The translations under genes were made by a program, and so were the position numbers. Below are positions 22,501 to 32,895 of a DNA stretch of 64,000 nt, piece after piece (within the stretch, counting starts at the first letter, position 1; the number at the start of each line of letters is the position of its first letter). Source of the DNA: Mytilus edulis (lineage: Eukaryota; Mollusca; Bivalvia; Mytilida; Mytilidae); NCBI RefSeq assembly GCF_963676685.1, contig NC_092347.1:85252592-85316591 (forward strand), given 5' to 3'. A model generated the notes under the pieces. It did not search any database. It had not been told where the DNA came from and saw only the letters and a list, made by a program, of their open reading frames with translations.

Positions 22501-23236
22501 AACATGCAATGGTTGGTACTTAATAAATAGGTGGTCAAATCAATTAGAGAATATCACATGGCTATTTTGATAGCTCACCTGTATCAACCAATACGAAAAT
22601 ATCACTAAATGAGATCTATCAACAAGCATTGCATGGCAATACATAGTCCCTTACCAGTTGAAAATTCATTGTTCAGGAATACAATTTTAACTTGATTTCC
22701 ATAACTTGTCATTGTGTAAAACTAAACAAATATCACATCAATATCTTTAAGCATGACTGAGACATCAGACCAAATCAAAATTCAAGGTTAAATCTGTAAC
22801 TGGTCATGGTAAAATAAAAAATACTCCTTCAAGAACAGAGGAAAAAAAATGGAACACTGATTTGCCTGACAGACTGAGTGCAACATAAAGTCCCTTTCGA
22901 CTTCTTTTGTAGGGGACTAATAGGAAAGCATTGCTAATTCAATAAACAATTAAAAAAAAAAGGCTAACTTTTTACTAGGTGAGCCACTCAGACTCTTGTT
23001 ACACTCTGAATTTATTATGGCTACAAAAAAAAATAAAAATAAATGAATGTTTTATATTTGAAGATATTAATTTGAGCAAAAATAAAAATATTTCATTCAT
23101 ATTTCAGGAATTGAATAAGAAAAAGAAGAAGAGTAAAATTACATTGAAATCAGAGAGAGACAATGACTTTAACGATTTAGCGGCGTCATCTAGTGGCAAT
23201 TATGGTTACGATGATATAGATGATGATTTTATATAG
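13596..23236 (+). CDS. EIF3J: Eukaryotic translation initiation factor 3 subunit J
   Basis: Nine exons: 13596-13611, 13703-13779, 14309-14363, 16162-16247, 17004-17112, 19542-19642, 21560-21617, 22304-22377, 23108-23236. All junctions are GT/AG and in phase, giving 705 nt, 234 aa plus stop; vertebrate eIF3j is a little longer (about 258 aa). eIF3j is the loosely bound eIF3 subunit that occupies the 40S mRNA-entry channel and decoding centre and helps initiation and recycling. Hallmarks are the acidic N-terminus with W5 and WEGEDEDDVKDNW at 22-34, basic KKKKLADRIAEKQ (57-69), LTPEEEIADKL (86-96), LQEESDLQLAKEAFG (101-115), GIDGM near 121, a lysine-rich stretch, and an acidic Tyr/Asp tail ending YDDIDDDFI. 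The first ATG gives the conserved start MSDAWDADDF. The introns are stuffed with transposable elements. Confidence 0.97.
14494..15898. mobile_element. 1.4 kb PIF/Harbinger-like non-autonomous element
   Basis: It lies in EIF3J intron 3. The left end reads GGCCACACCAATTTAAT and the right end ATTAAATTGGTGTGGCC; the inverted match continues imperfectly (TTGTTC / GAACAAGA). The 3-bp TAA flanks both ends (14491-14493 and 15899-15901). A 3-bp TWA duplication and termini starting GGCC are typical of PIF/Harbinger. No DDE transposase is readable; ORFs of 71, 104 and 80 codons match nothing I know. Part of the interior (about 15050-15190 and 15545-15620) carries fragments of another dispersed repeat (AAAGGCCGTACTTTGACC, TTGTCTCATTGTCA). 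Confidence 0.8.
18008..18235 (+). repeat. tRNA-derived SINE-like segment
   Basis: In EIF3J intron 5, GGAGGGCCGAGTGGTAATAG looks like a Ser/Leu-tRNA A box (GGCCGAGTGG). The downstream part holds ATGGTTCTTGTTACCCTGG and TTCCTCCGTCAATATAAA, a block I associate with mollusc SINE bodies. There is no clear 3' tail repeat or target duplication, so this is probably a decayed or partial copy. Intact tRNA folding is not evident. Confidence 0.5.
18290..18465 (+). repeat. 'GGAATGTGTCAAAGAGACAACAA' dispersed repeat
   Basis: Contains GAGAATGGAAATGGGGAATG, GTGTCAAAGAGACAACAACC and, further on, GGTCTTCAATGTAGCGAG and GGCGTCCTTCAGCTGGCCCC. The same opening block recurs at 31383-31430 (plus) and, reverse-complemented, at 43325-43380, so it is a dispersed family. 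No coding potential. Confidence 0.75.
18480..19495 (-). pseudogene. Reverse-transcriptase-type retroelement remnant (3' part)
   Basis: Read right to left from about 19493, one open frame contains HCPFLDLDIYITNGKLNTK, DFSFPIVNYPFLDGDVPLS, PSYGVYISQLVRFARVCNN, NLCITEKLLHQGFRYHKLV and FTKFYHRYKDIIRKYS. A frameshift near 19150 leads to GISHPIFYGNILYKAQRCQ and ends near 18928. I know this arrangement from abundant mollusc reverse-transcriptase proteins, but the class (LINE or Penelope-like) is not secure. The 18480-18900 part, with ACGGGAAGGATTGTGCCTGA on the minus strand, looks like its 3' UTR. Catalytic motifs are absent, so the copy is dead. Confidence 0.7.
19848..20931. mobile_element. 1.08 kb element with inward-pointing AATCTATGGCA arrays
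   Basis: In EIF3J intron 6. The ends form an imperfect inverted repeat (TGTAGGGCTCAAATCTATGG on the left; TGTAGGACTCAAATCTATTG on the minus strand from the right). The motif (A)AATCTATGG(C/T)A is repeated seven times in the left 180 bp, all in one orientation, and about four times reversed (TGCCATAGATTTGG) in the right 110 bp. Between them lie unique sequence and a GC-richer patch with GCCACCGTTAGCGGCGGCAA. No target duplication is obvious. Subterminal motif arrays of this kind often bind transposase in non-autonomous DNA elements; that role is inferred here. A diverged piece of the interior occurs at 2795-3068. Confidence 0.7.
20932..21265 (+). repeat. Fragments of the 'AAAGGCCGTAC..TTGTCTCATTGGCA' repeat
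   Basis: GTGTTAAAGGCCGTACATTGACC and GAGAGTTGTCTCATTGGCA match pieces in the element at 15120-15150 and 15585-15605. The following CTCATTGTTGAAGGCAGAAC and GATAGTTGTCTCACTGGCAATCATACC match 53420-53450 and the rightward-opening family at 26083. These are overlapping dispersed repeats without a gene. Confidence 0.6.
21656..21884. mobile_element. Harbinger-like MITE with GGGACGACATC ends, copy 1
   Basis: In EIF3J intron 7. The ends are GGGACGACATCAAAAG and CTTTTGATGTCGTCCC, flanked by TTA (653-655 and 885-887 of this kilobase). The interior has C-runs (CCCCACCCCCCACCCCC) and AAAATCGATTTTGGAT..ACAAAACTTGCAGCAA. A second, left-truncated copy lies at 63375-63526. A TTA duplication and GGG terminus fit PIF/Harbinger. 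Confidence 0.8.
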
Positions 23237-23686
23237 AAGCTATCAAATAGTATGGTCCTACATCTGCCTTTCACTTATACTACACTACAGTAAAAATAAG
23301 GAGCCCAAAATGGAAAAATTACTTAATTTCATTGTAGGAAAATGTACTAAGATGTTCAAGGAATATCTAATTGTTCTTATTGCATGCTTTTTCTTGAGGG
23401 AGGGAAATCCATTTGTTTAAATTCAATTGTAAGATAAAATGTGTTTTGCTTCAATTGAACATTTGTTAATATATTGTAATTCATAAGACTTTTAGAAAAG
23501 TTTATGATGGTTACAAATTAAACTGAACTCCACATATGTACACATATACATTATGCATAACATTAATCTAACTTAAAATTATTTAAAAGCTTTAATGCTA
23601 AACTAGATTATATAAACTTGTGTGTTTAGGTAGCATTCACATAAGAGCTAAAGTCTAACCACTTTTAACAGTCTTAATCTTTTTTT

Positions 23687-23948
23687 ATGCCCCACCTACG
23701 ATAGTAGAGGAGCATTATGTTATCTGGTCTGTGGGTCCGTTCGTCCGTTTGTCTGTCCGTTCGTTCTTCCTGCTTCAGGTTAAAGTTTTTGGTCAGTAGT
23801 TTTTGATGAAGTTGAAGTCCAATAAACTTGAAACTTAGTACACATGTTTCTTATGATATGATCTTTTCTGATTTTAATGCCAAATAAGAGTTTTCACCCC
23901 AATTTCACGGTCCACTGAACATAGAAAATGATAGTGCGAGTGGGGCAT
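23687..23948 (-). repeat. ATGCCCC..GGGGCAT dispersed element, copy 1
   Basis: Bounded by ATGCCCC and GGGGCAT. On the minus strand it reads CACTATCATTTTCTATG, then GGTCC.TGAAA, AGATCATATCATAAGAAACAT, AGTTTCAAGTTTATTGGACT, TTTAACCTGAAGC, and ends in a tract of ACGGAC/GACAGAC units. The same order occurs at 44458-44733 and 57751-58392, so the family has three copies here. It lies downstream of the EIF3J stop codon. Confidence 0.8.
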
Positions 23949-26070
23949 CAGTGTACTTGGGACACATTTTTGTTTATCTAGACATGAGAACATTTTATTT
24001 TTGAACACAATGTTTTAATTTTCATGAGTTTTCATAATGGAGTTTCTTTTAAGATACATTTGCTATGACAAGCAAATATTCTTTTATAAACCTCAGATTT
24101 AATGAAAGCTGTTCTTTTTGCTAATGTAATCATAAATTTTTGTTACATATAAACAATATTTCATTTTCGTGGATGACTGGTTGGTGTGTTATATTTGCTA
24201 AAATGCTCTAAGATGTGTTTTTATGCCATGTCTTTTAATGATACTTTCTGGTCTGCCCATCTGTTGTTCAGACCTGGTTCAGGTTAAAGTTTACTATGAA
24301 GTTGTTGCATGGTGTCAAATGGACACATTATCTTGTTTATCAGTCATCAAGCAAAGTAATTGATCTTCAATTAAACAAATCTGACATATTGACAGAAAAG
24401 GTTAAAATTCTTTCATGTATTGTGAATATCAGTTTATTCTATGTTTTGTATTTAAATTTTTATCTTTTTTTTGTTTTGTGGAGGAGCTTATATGAAGCCC
24501 AAATTGATGATATTTCAAATTGTCTTGGATTCTTATTACGACAAAAAGGGAGACAATTCAATACTTCACTGATTTGTAAATAGAAATTATCTCCCTCAAT
24601 CTCACATGTTTGATCTGACAATTATCATGTCGATTTTAGGGGAATCCTGTACAGACATTTGTTCTCCAGGAAAATTTCTTTTGTTAAAGCATGTAGCATG
24701 CATACTATAAGTAACAAATCAACTTAGCATTCAAACTTTTAACTAAATATTTGTTTTGTCTTTGTCTGTACACATTGAAGACAAGTATTTAATACATAGA
24801 TTGACTTTCTGTTCCATGTTTTTTTTACATCAATTTAACTTTAACTTTTCACAAATTTTGTCATTGGTGAACCTAGTTTTTTTTTTGTATCTGCAAAATT
24901 CGTTTTATATAACATGTAGTTTAAAAAATACTATTGAAATAATGAAGTGCTTTGTCCATTATTATGATGTTATTTATTAATAAAAAAAGTTTCAAAACCA
25001 ATAAACATATTTAAGAAAAATTGTATTTTCATTCACCATTAACCTTTGCACCAGGAAACCTTTGCTATATCAATTTAGTATCATTTCTCATATCACCAAT
25101 GCTAGATAAAACATGGCTCTCTTTTGTTGTTATAAACGTTGATTTCCGAGCGTTCATAATTTATAAGTTAACAAGCATCTTTGTAGAAAATAACAGTAAT
25201 GATTTATTCACACTACATGTATTATACAGACGTTACATAAAATACAAAAGACACAGCATACACTCCGACAGTACAAACACTCAGCCATCTTGTTCATCCG
25301 GCAACACATCTCTCCCTCTCACATCACTATCACACAATGTCAAAAATACGGGAAACAACTATAACACTGTTTTGCGAAATTATGGACATATAGACAAAGT
25401 CACAATCACAACAATGTCAGTAAACCTTGTCTTACACCACAAACAACATTACTGACAAATCACTCAAATACAAGTAACAATATTTCAACTTCAAGTTGAA
25501 GAAGATGATATACAAGCAATTTATGCATGCTTGTGTCTTGGTGCAAACTAATGTTTATTTGTCTTGATACACACTAGTTACCCAGGGCTGAAAATTCCTA
25601 AATTCCTTCAGACTGATGTGTATGTGAGCAATATAGTGTCAGACTGTGTTGTCATGAAAAAAAAATTGCAAATCCTTGAGTGTTCAAATAATTCCCGTGT
25701 TAATTAAATTTTTATTTGTTGCAAAGCTGTATTAATGGACATAACTGTTGAGCATATTTATAAAACTTGTGCAATGTGGTGCAATACACAAGTGGAGTCG
25801 TGCAATACAACAATGTACTATCATGCAATATATCAATTTAATGTCATGTCATACAAGTGCATACTATATGGGTTCTTAGCAATGCTACATGTCCATCAAA
25901 CTGAATGCCACCTCATGTCATGGACCAAGGTTAAAATAAGATGATTAGGTCCATTTCTGGGATACTCAAACTACTGAGTATTTCCACTATGAAGTTTATA
26001 GAAAGATTGTAAGGAGTATATGTCAGTCTGGCAGGTTTCATCTGTACTTGACCTTATTTTCAAGGTTCAT
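23949..26070. other. Intergenic, no supported gene
   Basis: AT-rich sequence. The longest ORF (25021-25455, 144 codons) has no recognisable domain, no start context and no splice partners that improve it, so I do not call it a gene. The 25740-25950 stretch repeats GTGCAAT/CATGCAAT irregularly. EIF3J transcript 3' ends may fall in the first few hundred bases. Confidence 0.5.
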
Positions 26071-26082
26071 TGGTCAATAAAA

Positions 26083-26250
26083 AAAGATGTGGTATGATTG
26101 CCAGTGAGACAACTGTCCACAAGAGACCAAAATGACAGACATTAACAACTTATAGGTCACTGTAAGGCCTTCAACAATGAGCAAAGCCCATACAGTATAG
26201 TCCGCTATAAAAGCCCCCGATATGACAAAGTAAAACAATTCAAACAAGAA
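26083..26250 (+). repeat. 'ATGTGGTATGATTGCCA' dispersed repeat, long copy
   Basis: Contains AAGATGTGGTATGATTGCCA, GTGAGACAACTGTCCAC, AACTTATAGGTCACTGTA, AGGCCTTCAACAATGAGCAA and ATGACAAAGTAAAACAATTC. The same blocks in the same order are at 45975-46150 and 58860-59020, with a short piece at 9566. It is probably a SINE or MITE-type family; no tRNA-like promoter is visible. Confidence 0.75.
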
Positions 26251-27032
26251 AACTTACAGCCTTATTTATATATTAAAAAAAAAGAACGAAAAAAGATGTT
26301 TGTTATAGAGTTTTGGTCTGTCTTTTAACTACCATCAGCAAAAGTGTCAACTACAAATAAAATTTGATGTATGGAATAATTTTAATGTGTATTTGACTGT
26401 TTGACAGGATAATCGGACCTTGACATATCTGCATGCGTCATGGATCTTAATATTAAGTTTATGCCATACTTGTAGTAAAACTATATTTTCAAGCACACTT
26501 GTTCATATTATTAGAATCTCATTGATCTTTACTGATCATCCCAACTTAATGCCAAATGTATTTCTCCAGTAAAAATTAAGTTGTTGCTGTCTGTCTGTGT
26601 CTTTGTAACAATGGCTTCCAGATAACAGCTTCAGTGTCCCAAAGTTAGAAAAATTAAAACTTGTATAAATGAAAGCTGTCAAATGTCAGGGTTGTATGAT
26701 CGATAGTTGGAAAGACTCGCTTGCTTAAAGGGCAATAACACCAAAGAGAAGTTGGACATTTCCCCCATATTAACTTAATTGTAGGTCTTGTCTTTTTTAA
26801 GTTTCTACTTTTTTGTTGAGCCTGCGCATTTTTGGAAAGTAATCGGGTGGTGTTGATTTAGCTAACCTCTGAAAAGCTTCAGAAGGTAGAAGACCTGGAA
26901 CCTTTACACTTTGTATATACTAGTAGATGCCTTTTTAAGAAGTTTCCATCTATCATGTCCACTGTCCTTGACCTCCTTTTCATAGTTCAGTGACAACTTC
27001 AAGACAAATTTAAGAAAACTTGGTATTCTAAT

Positions 27033-27577
27033 TTCTCTCTAGTAATAGGATAACTATATTTGGTATGTGAATACTGTAAAGGATCCTCATACCCATCTAT
27101 TTCTCTCTAGTAATAGGATAACTATATTTGGTATGTGAATACTGTAAAGGATCCTCATACCCATCTATTTCTCTCTAGTAATAGGATAACTATATTTGGT
27201 ATGTGAATACTGTAAAGGATCCTCATACCCATCTATTTCTCTCTAGTAATAGGATAACTATATTTGGTATGTGAATACTGTAAAGGATCCTCATACCCAT
27301 CTATTTCTCTCTAGTAATAGGATAACTACATTTGGTATGTGAATACTTTAAGGGATCCTCATACCCATCTATTTCTCTCTAGTAATAGGATAACTATATT
27401 TGGTATGTGAATACTTTAAGGGATCCTCATACCCATCTATTTCTCTCTAGTAATAGGATAACTATATTTGGTATGTGAATACTGTAAAGGATCCTCATAC
27501 CCATCTATTTCTCTCTAGTAATAGGATAACTATATTTGGTATGTGAATACTTTAAGGGATCCTCATACCCATCTAAG
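27033..27577. repeat. 68-bp tandem array, eight copies
   Basis: The unit TTCTCTCTAGTAATAGGATA..GGATCCTCATACCCATCTAT repeats every 68 bp about eight times. Copies differ at only a few positions (ACTGTAAAGG versus ACTTTAAGGG). Such uniformity inside a diverged repeat indicates recent expansion. An unexpanded relative of the unit is visible at 50720-50790 (TAGGATAACTAAATTTGGTATGTG). Confidence 0.9.
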
Positions 27578-27599
27578 TTTTTATACAACCACAAAAATT

Positions 27600-28270
27600 G
27601 AAAAAATTTTGGTCGAATATTGGTATGACGTTCGCATCGTTGCCCGAAGACATTTGGTTTTCGCATTATAACTTTAATAGTATAAGTAAATAGAAATCTA
27701 TGAAATTTAAACACAAGGTTTATGACCATAAAAGAAAGATTGCGATTGATTTTGGAAGTTTTGGTCCCAACAGTTTAGGAATTAGGGGCCAAAAAGGGCC
27801 CAAATAAGCATTTTTCTTGGTTTTCACACAATAACTTTAGTATAAGTAAACAGAAATCTATGAAATTTTTAACACAAGGTTTATGACCATAAAAGAAAGA
27901 TTGCTATTGATTTTGGTAGTTTTGGTCCCAACAGTTTAGGAATTGGGGGCCAAAAAGGGCCCAAATAAGCATTTTTCTTGGTTTTCACACAATAACTTTA
28001 GTATAAGTTAACAGAAATCTATGAAATTTTTAAATCAAGGTTTTTGACCACAAAAGGAAGGTTGAGACTTATTTTGGGAGTTTTGGTCCCAACAGTTAAG
28101 GAATTAGGGGCCAAAAGGGTCCAAAATTAAACTTTGTTTGATTTCATCAAAAAATGAATTATTGCAATTGGGGTTCTTTGATATGCTGAATCTAAACATG
28201 TACTTAGATTTTTGATTATGGGCCCAGTTTTCAAGTTGGTCCAAATTGGGGTCTAAAGGGTCTAAAATTG
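27600..28270. repeat. 160-bp tandem repeat
   Basis: TTTTGGTCCCAACAGTTTAG recurs at about 27760, 27920 and 28080, each followed by GAATTAGGGGCCAAAAAGGG and preceded by ACAAGGTTTATGACCATAAAAG. The array decays rightward into GGGTCTAAAATTGAACATT-type sequence. It is part of the larger dispersed repeat and non-coding. Confidence 0.8.
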
Positions 28271-29282
28271 AACATTATTTGATTTCATCAAAAATTGAAT
28301 TCTTGGGGTTCTATGGTATGCTGAATCTAACCATGTATTTAGATTTTGGATATAGGACCATAATAGGTAAATGTCCAATTTAAAATTTTTAAGTTTTTAA
28401 GTTTAAGTTCTTAGACCACATTCATTCTGTGTTAGAATCCTATGTTGTGTCAACTATTTATTTGTGGTTAAGTTCATAATAACAGATACTATAAGCAATA
28501 GGTCTATATTTGGTGTATGGAATGATTAAGGTGTACATGTTCAACTGGCAGATGTCATATGGCCTCGACCTCATTTTAATGGTTCAGTTGTTATAGTTAA
28601 GTTTTTCTAATACTGTATGAAATATGTCTACTATTTTTGGTGTATGGAATGATAATAAAATATACATGTGACGTCCATCTGACAAAGTGTCCTCTGACCT
28701 TGACCTCATTTTCATGGTTCAGTGAATAAAGATAAGTTTTTGTATTTTGGTCTGTTGTTTTAAAACTATATGCAATAGGTCAACTATACATATATTTGGT
28801 GTTTGGAAATATTTTACGATGTACATGTCAGTCTGGTAATTATCATTTGATCATGACCTCATTTTCATGGTTCATTGGTCAATCTTAAGTTTACCTTGTT
28901 TAGTTTGTATCTTAGGTACTATATGCAAAAAGGTCAACTTTATTTAACACATGATTGTAAGGTGTACATGTCTGTCTGGCAGTGTTCATCAGACCTTGGC
29001 CTCATTTTCATGTTTCAATGATCAAGGTTAAGTTTCTCTGGTTTAGTTAAACTGTTTGTTTTATCGATGTGCAATAGGTCAACTATATTTAAATCATATT
29101 TGATGTATGGAATGTTTGCAAGGTGTACATGTATTTCAAGTTTGGTTTATCTGACCTTGACCTCATTTTCAAGGATCATGTTAAATTGATGCGAAAGTAA
29201 GTACATAATATTAATGCTTAGTCAAGAAGCTTAACATTTCAGCATGTGCACTTTTGCTAAGACATAAGGCGAATACCCTAAA

Positions 29283-29726
29283 AGGTGTAATACCACCAAA
29301 TAATAGTAAGTCATTTGGTTGCATATGAAAAAGAGTTGAAGTATTTTTTACCCTTGGTTTTGACAGCTGTAGGAAATTAATCTCACATATCATTGCAGTA
29401 AAAAATGTCTTGGTCAATATCCTATATCTTGGGTGTTTCATAGCACCATTATTTTTTTATTTGGGGTTTCTATGGAATTTTTTTGAGATTACATGGTTAC
29501 TAAAGCTTGTACACAGATAAAAAGGCGAAAATTTGATTGGTTAACTTCCAGTGATGGTTGTTTTCTTATATTCAATGAGAATATTTATGTATAGTACTGG
29601 TAACGATATAAACTTTACTCATGCCAAGTATTTTTTTATTTGAAACAAAGATAAATTCTGCACAATTTTGAAAAGTGCAAATTTAACAAAGACTAATAGG
29701 GGGAAATCAATGGTGGTATTACACCT
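29283..29726. mobile_element. MITE with AGGTGTAATACCACCA ends
   Basis: The 16-bp end AGGTGTAATACCACCA at 29283 is matched exactly by TGGTGGTATTACACCT ending at 29726. A target duplication is not clear: the flanks are CTAAA and AATAA. Interior 444 bp has no coding signal; a 76-codon minus-strand ORF at its left edge is not recognised. Confidence 0.7.
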
Positions 29727-30011
29727 AATAAAGGTAAATATCATCATCAAAGGGCCATAACTCTAATAAGGAGTTGACTAACAATTTTGACAAAGATGTT
29801 TTTCAATTTTAGCCATCTTGGTTGACAGGCAATGTCATCACACATTTTTAAAACTAGATACCCCAAATATAATTGAGGCCAAGTAGTTTCATGGATTTAT
29901 GTATAAGTTAACAAAGCCAACGCCAGATGCCAAGTGATCAGAAAAACTCAGTTGCCCTTTCGGGCCAGATGACCTAAATAGCTGTAAGGGAGGTGACTTA
30001 AATAGATTTAA

Positions 30012-30567
30012 GGTGGCTCGGGCCTATTCGAAGTTTCTATCAGAAGTGCCGTATTTTTGGTTATTTAATTCTTTAAACAAAATGAATCAAATTGGTCGAA
30101 AAAAAATAGGGGGTCACGGACCATTTAAGCTCAAAATTTTACTTTTAAACAGGTATGTAAAAGGGGCCATTTTTCAATGAAATGATAGGGAAAATAGAGG
30201 TGTTGACATATTTTTATCGGAATTACAAAAAAACGTTCTATGACAATTGGTCCAAAACTGTAATATGGAAAGCTGGAATATAGCTTCAAAGAATGAGCCA
30301 ATAAAAAACATAGGTCACCGATAAGGAAAAAAAATTATTTTGCCTTGAAACACAAATTTTGGCGGGAAAATGGTGAAAATGGTTGAAATATCATTTTGAC
30401 CCTATAAAAATACGGATAATAACGAAAATATTCTATAAGTCAAATAACAACAATGATTTAACATTTCTAATCAATCAAAATATTTAGAAAAATTATGTCA
30501 AATTTGCGACAAATACTTTTGTAATTCATGCGTGAAATTATGCGCAGTCGAATAGTCCCGAGCCACC
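30012..30567. mobile_element. TTAA-flanked MITE, GGTGGCTCGGG ends
   Basis: The ends are GGTGGCTCGGGCCTATTCGA and TCGAATAGTCCCGAGCCACC with one mismatch, flanked on both sides by TTAA (30008-30011 and 30568-30571). TTAA duplication is the mark of piggyBac-type insertion. Terminal GGTGG is shared with the smaller element at 51615-51857. No transposase is present in the 556 bp. Confidence 0.8.
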
Positions 30568-31382
30568 TTAAACCAATTATCAAAAGTTTCATGAAAAACT
30601 GCTCAAAGCACTATTTATTAACTTATTGTACGAAAAATGGAAAATTACCCCTTTTGTATGAATTAACTCTTTTGACGGAAAAATAAAATCTAAATTTTTT
30701 AAAATAAAATGGAGCATGAATAGATATAAACAATTCATGAAAGTTTCATGCAAATTAGTTGAAGTGTTTTGAGTTATTTTCCGCATGTTGACAACTGATG
30801 GACGGACTGACAACAGTATAACAACATAATATGTCCAATAAGCTTGTGTATAAAAAATAAACGTCCATGCCCATAGCTAGGATATATGAGTCAATCATGA
30901 TGCTTTGACTCAAGAAGTCTTATAGCAATGTACATCTCTTGTATAATGCTTTCAATTCTTCTCTCAAACTTAAAAAAAATAGAAAAAAAAGCTCAATCAT
31001 TTCAAATCATCATTTTAATCATATGTGGTTAAAAACTAAAAGCTTTCTTTGGCAAGATATATAAACAATATAATAAAAAGTCAGATATATAAACAATATA
31101 ATAACATTTTCAGATCAATTAACAGCTTGATAAACTATATGAAAGTTAACCTATTCATTCTTTGCTGAATGATGATGATGTAGAAGTACCCACAGAAATT
31201 TTCAACACTATTGTAATTTGTATATATATATATAAAACAGCTATATGATGGAGATGTCTACACAGAAAATTTATGAAATTGCAAACAATTGTTATATCAA
31301 AAAGTACATCCAAAAATGACAATAAAAGTAAAAAGTTTACATATAAAATTTATGTTTGAGGTAGATATATATAAAATAAAAT

Positions 31383-31440
31383 TGAAAATAGAAATGTGGA
31401 ATGTGTCAAAGAGACAACAACCAGACCATAGCAGGCAATT
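31383..31440 (+). repeat. Short copy of the 'GTGTCAAAGAGACAACAACC' repeat
   Basis: AATTGAAAATAGAAATGTGGAATGTGTCAAAGAGACAACAACCAGACC-type sequence repeats the opening block of 18290-18465. It is truncated after about 60 bp. No gene nearby. Confidence 0.7.
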
Positions 31441-31741
31441 TGGAAAAAAATGTAATGGGTCAGAGGCACTACATTTAAAACATTGCTTTTATTAGGAATG
31501 TATTATGAGAACAGTTTAAACAAATGCAATGCCAAATTTTCATCATTTATATTTGTTTCTGTAATCGTCCAAAATTTATACATGAAGTTTTCATATAATT
31601 AATGCCCTTTCACAATACAACTCAACATTATAAAGGTCCAGACCCAATATAATTATATCCTTCCTCAATAAAATATGCAAAGAAAATTCCATAATCATAA
31701 AAATTCAAATTATTGGGGATAAAACAGGAGTTATCTATCTG

Positions 31742-32060
31742 CTTGACAGGTCTGAAAATTGATAACACAATGAAAAGATTCAAGACTTAATATCAAATAA
31801 ATCCATGTTACAGAGGCAGAGTAATTATAGATTATTACAGACAGACTGCTTGACAGATCTGAAAATTGATAACACAATGCAAAGGTTCAAGACTTAACAT
31901 CAAATAAATCCATGTTACAGAGGCAGAGTAATTATAGGTTATTACATGGCATTTTCTGTATTGGCCCTGGTATCAGCCCTAGACTCCCATATCAAACCAG
32001 AGGGCTTGATATGGGTCATGGGCTGATACCACGGACCATATGGAAAATGCCATGTAATAA
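31742..32060. repeat. 107-bp duplication ending in a palindromic foldback
   Basis: CTTGACAG(G/A)TCTGAAAATTG through GAGGCAGAGTAATTATAG is present twice, starting at 31742 and 31849. The second copy runs into a 122-bp near-palindrome (31939-32060), whose arms begin TTATTACATGGCATTTTC and close GAAAATGCCATGTAATAA, with TGGTATCAGCCC and GGGCTGATACCA inside. Similar GGGCTTGATATGA / GAGGGCTGATATCA text recurs at 33180-33235, so these are parts of a dispersed family. Confidence 0.75.
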
Positions 32061-32348
32061 TCTATTTATTTCATATTTTAAAGCAAGAGAAAAAAGATAG
32101 CATTAAATCAAATTATGTTTGATATTTTCAACAAAAATTCCAAAAAACATTTAACGGAAAAAATTTGAAAAATGTATCACAGTGAGTTATCAAAATTTGT
32201 TTCTCTAATGTTTGTTCTATTTCACATTTCCTGACTAGTGTGAGAAAAATATTTCTCCTCACTTTTGAAAAATCTGTTCTCGGCAAATGATTAGTCGAAA
32301 TTTGATTATGACTTCAAAACGTTTTGCTTTCTTCTCAATTTTCCTATT

Positions 32349-32389
32349 GTGACGTCATGAAAAAAGGCGACCTTGCCTGATGACGTCAC
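32349..32389. promoter_or_regulatory. Inverted pair of CRE-type TGACGTCA sites
   Basis: GTGACGTCAT at 32349 and ATGACGTCAC at 32380 are exact inverted copies, and each contains the palindromic TGACGTCA that CREB/ATF proteins bind. More TGACGTCA copies lie at 33977 and 34075 inside a 98-bp duplication, and TGACGTCAAAATTTTAC at 36902 and TGACGTAAAAATTTTAC at 32942. The motif therefore travels with repeats; no gene start is near, so a regulatory role is unproven. Confidence 0.35.
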
Positions 32390-32759
32390 ATATAAAGAAT
32401 ACAAGTTTCTGGAAATCTTTGAAAAAGAATGATTAAAGTCATCAGAGAAACAGATTCCGACACTATAACTTGTGTATTACGATATTTCTCCACTCTTGAC
32501 AGTTAAATTTAATTATTTAAACAAATGCAATGTCAAATTTGTATCACAATGAGTAAACCAAGTTTGTATCACAGTGAGTAAACAAAGTTTTGTGAAAAGT
32601 TTAACAAATAATTCACAATAAATATATTAATTCTCAGAATTGTAAATATTAAACGACTTAAAGTGTTACATTTCCAAATAATGCTGAGGAAGAATACACC
32701 ATATTGCTACTATGATTTAGAAATATGTTCCGTTTGAACTTTCGATGTCATATTACAAC

Positions 32760-32895
32760 CATAGGCGGATCCAGGGGGGGGCCTGGGGGGCCCGGGCCCC
32801 CCCTTTTGTGGGAAAAATTTGGTTGATTATATAGGGAATCATTGAAGCATGACTGGAGCGGGCCCCCCCTTAGAATAGAACAGGATCCGCCACTG
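32760..32895. mobile_element. MITE of the CAGTGGCGGATCC family, copy 3 (diverged)
   Basis: The left end is CATAGGCGGATCCAGG (two changes from the family) and the right end GGATCCGCCACTG. ACAAC flanks both sides (32755-32759 and 32896-32900). The interior is G-run then C-run (GGGGGGCCCGGGCCCCCC) but otherwise unlike the other two copies, so it is a subfamily. Confidence 0.8.

Larger units (their letters stand above)
26808..29175 (+). repeat. Long 'TTGACCTCATTTTCATGGTTCA' dispersed repeat
   Basis: Opens with TTGTTGAGCCTGCGC and ..GAAAAGCTTCAGAAGGTAGA, and then contains many imperfect units of roughly 145-170 bp, each with GACCTTGACCTCATTTTCATGGTTCA, (C/T)AATAGGTC, ATTTGGTGTATGGAA and GTGTACATGTC. 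Relatives occur at 50480-51560 (same strand), 52080-52610 and 61990-63080 (opposite strand). The last opens at its own right end with GTTGCAGGCTCGACAA. No ORF persists across units. This copy is expanded by the 68-bp and 160-bp arrays listed separately. Confidence 0.75.

Noticed and set aside
25021-25455. 144-codon ORF as a gene
   Set aside because: No homology I recognise, biased AT-rich composition, and no neighbouring exons; chance ORFs of this size are expected in 64 kb.
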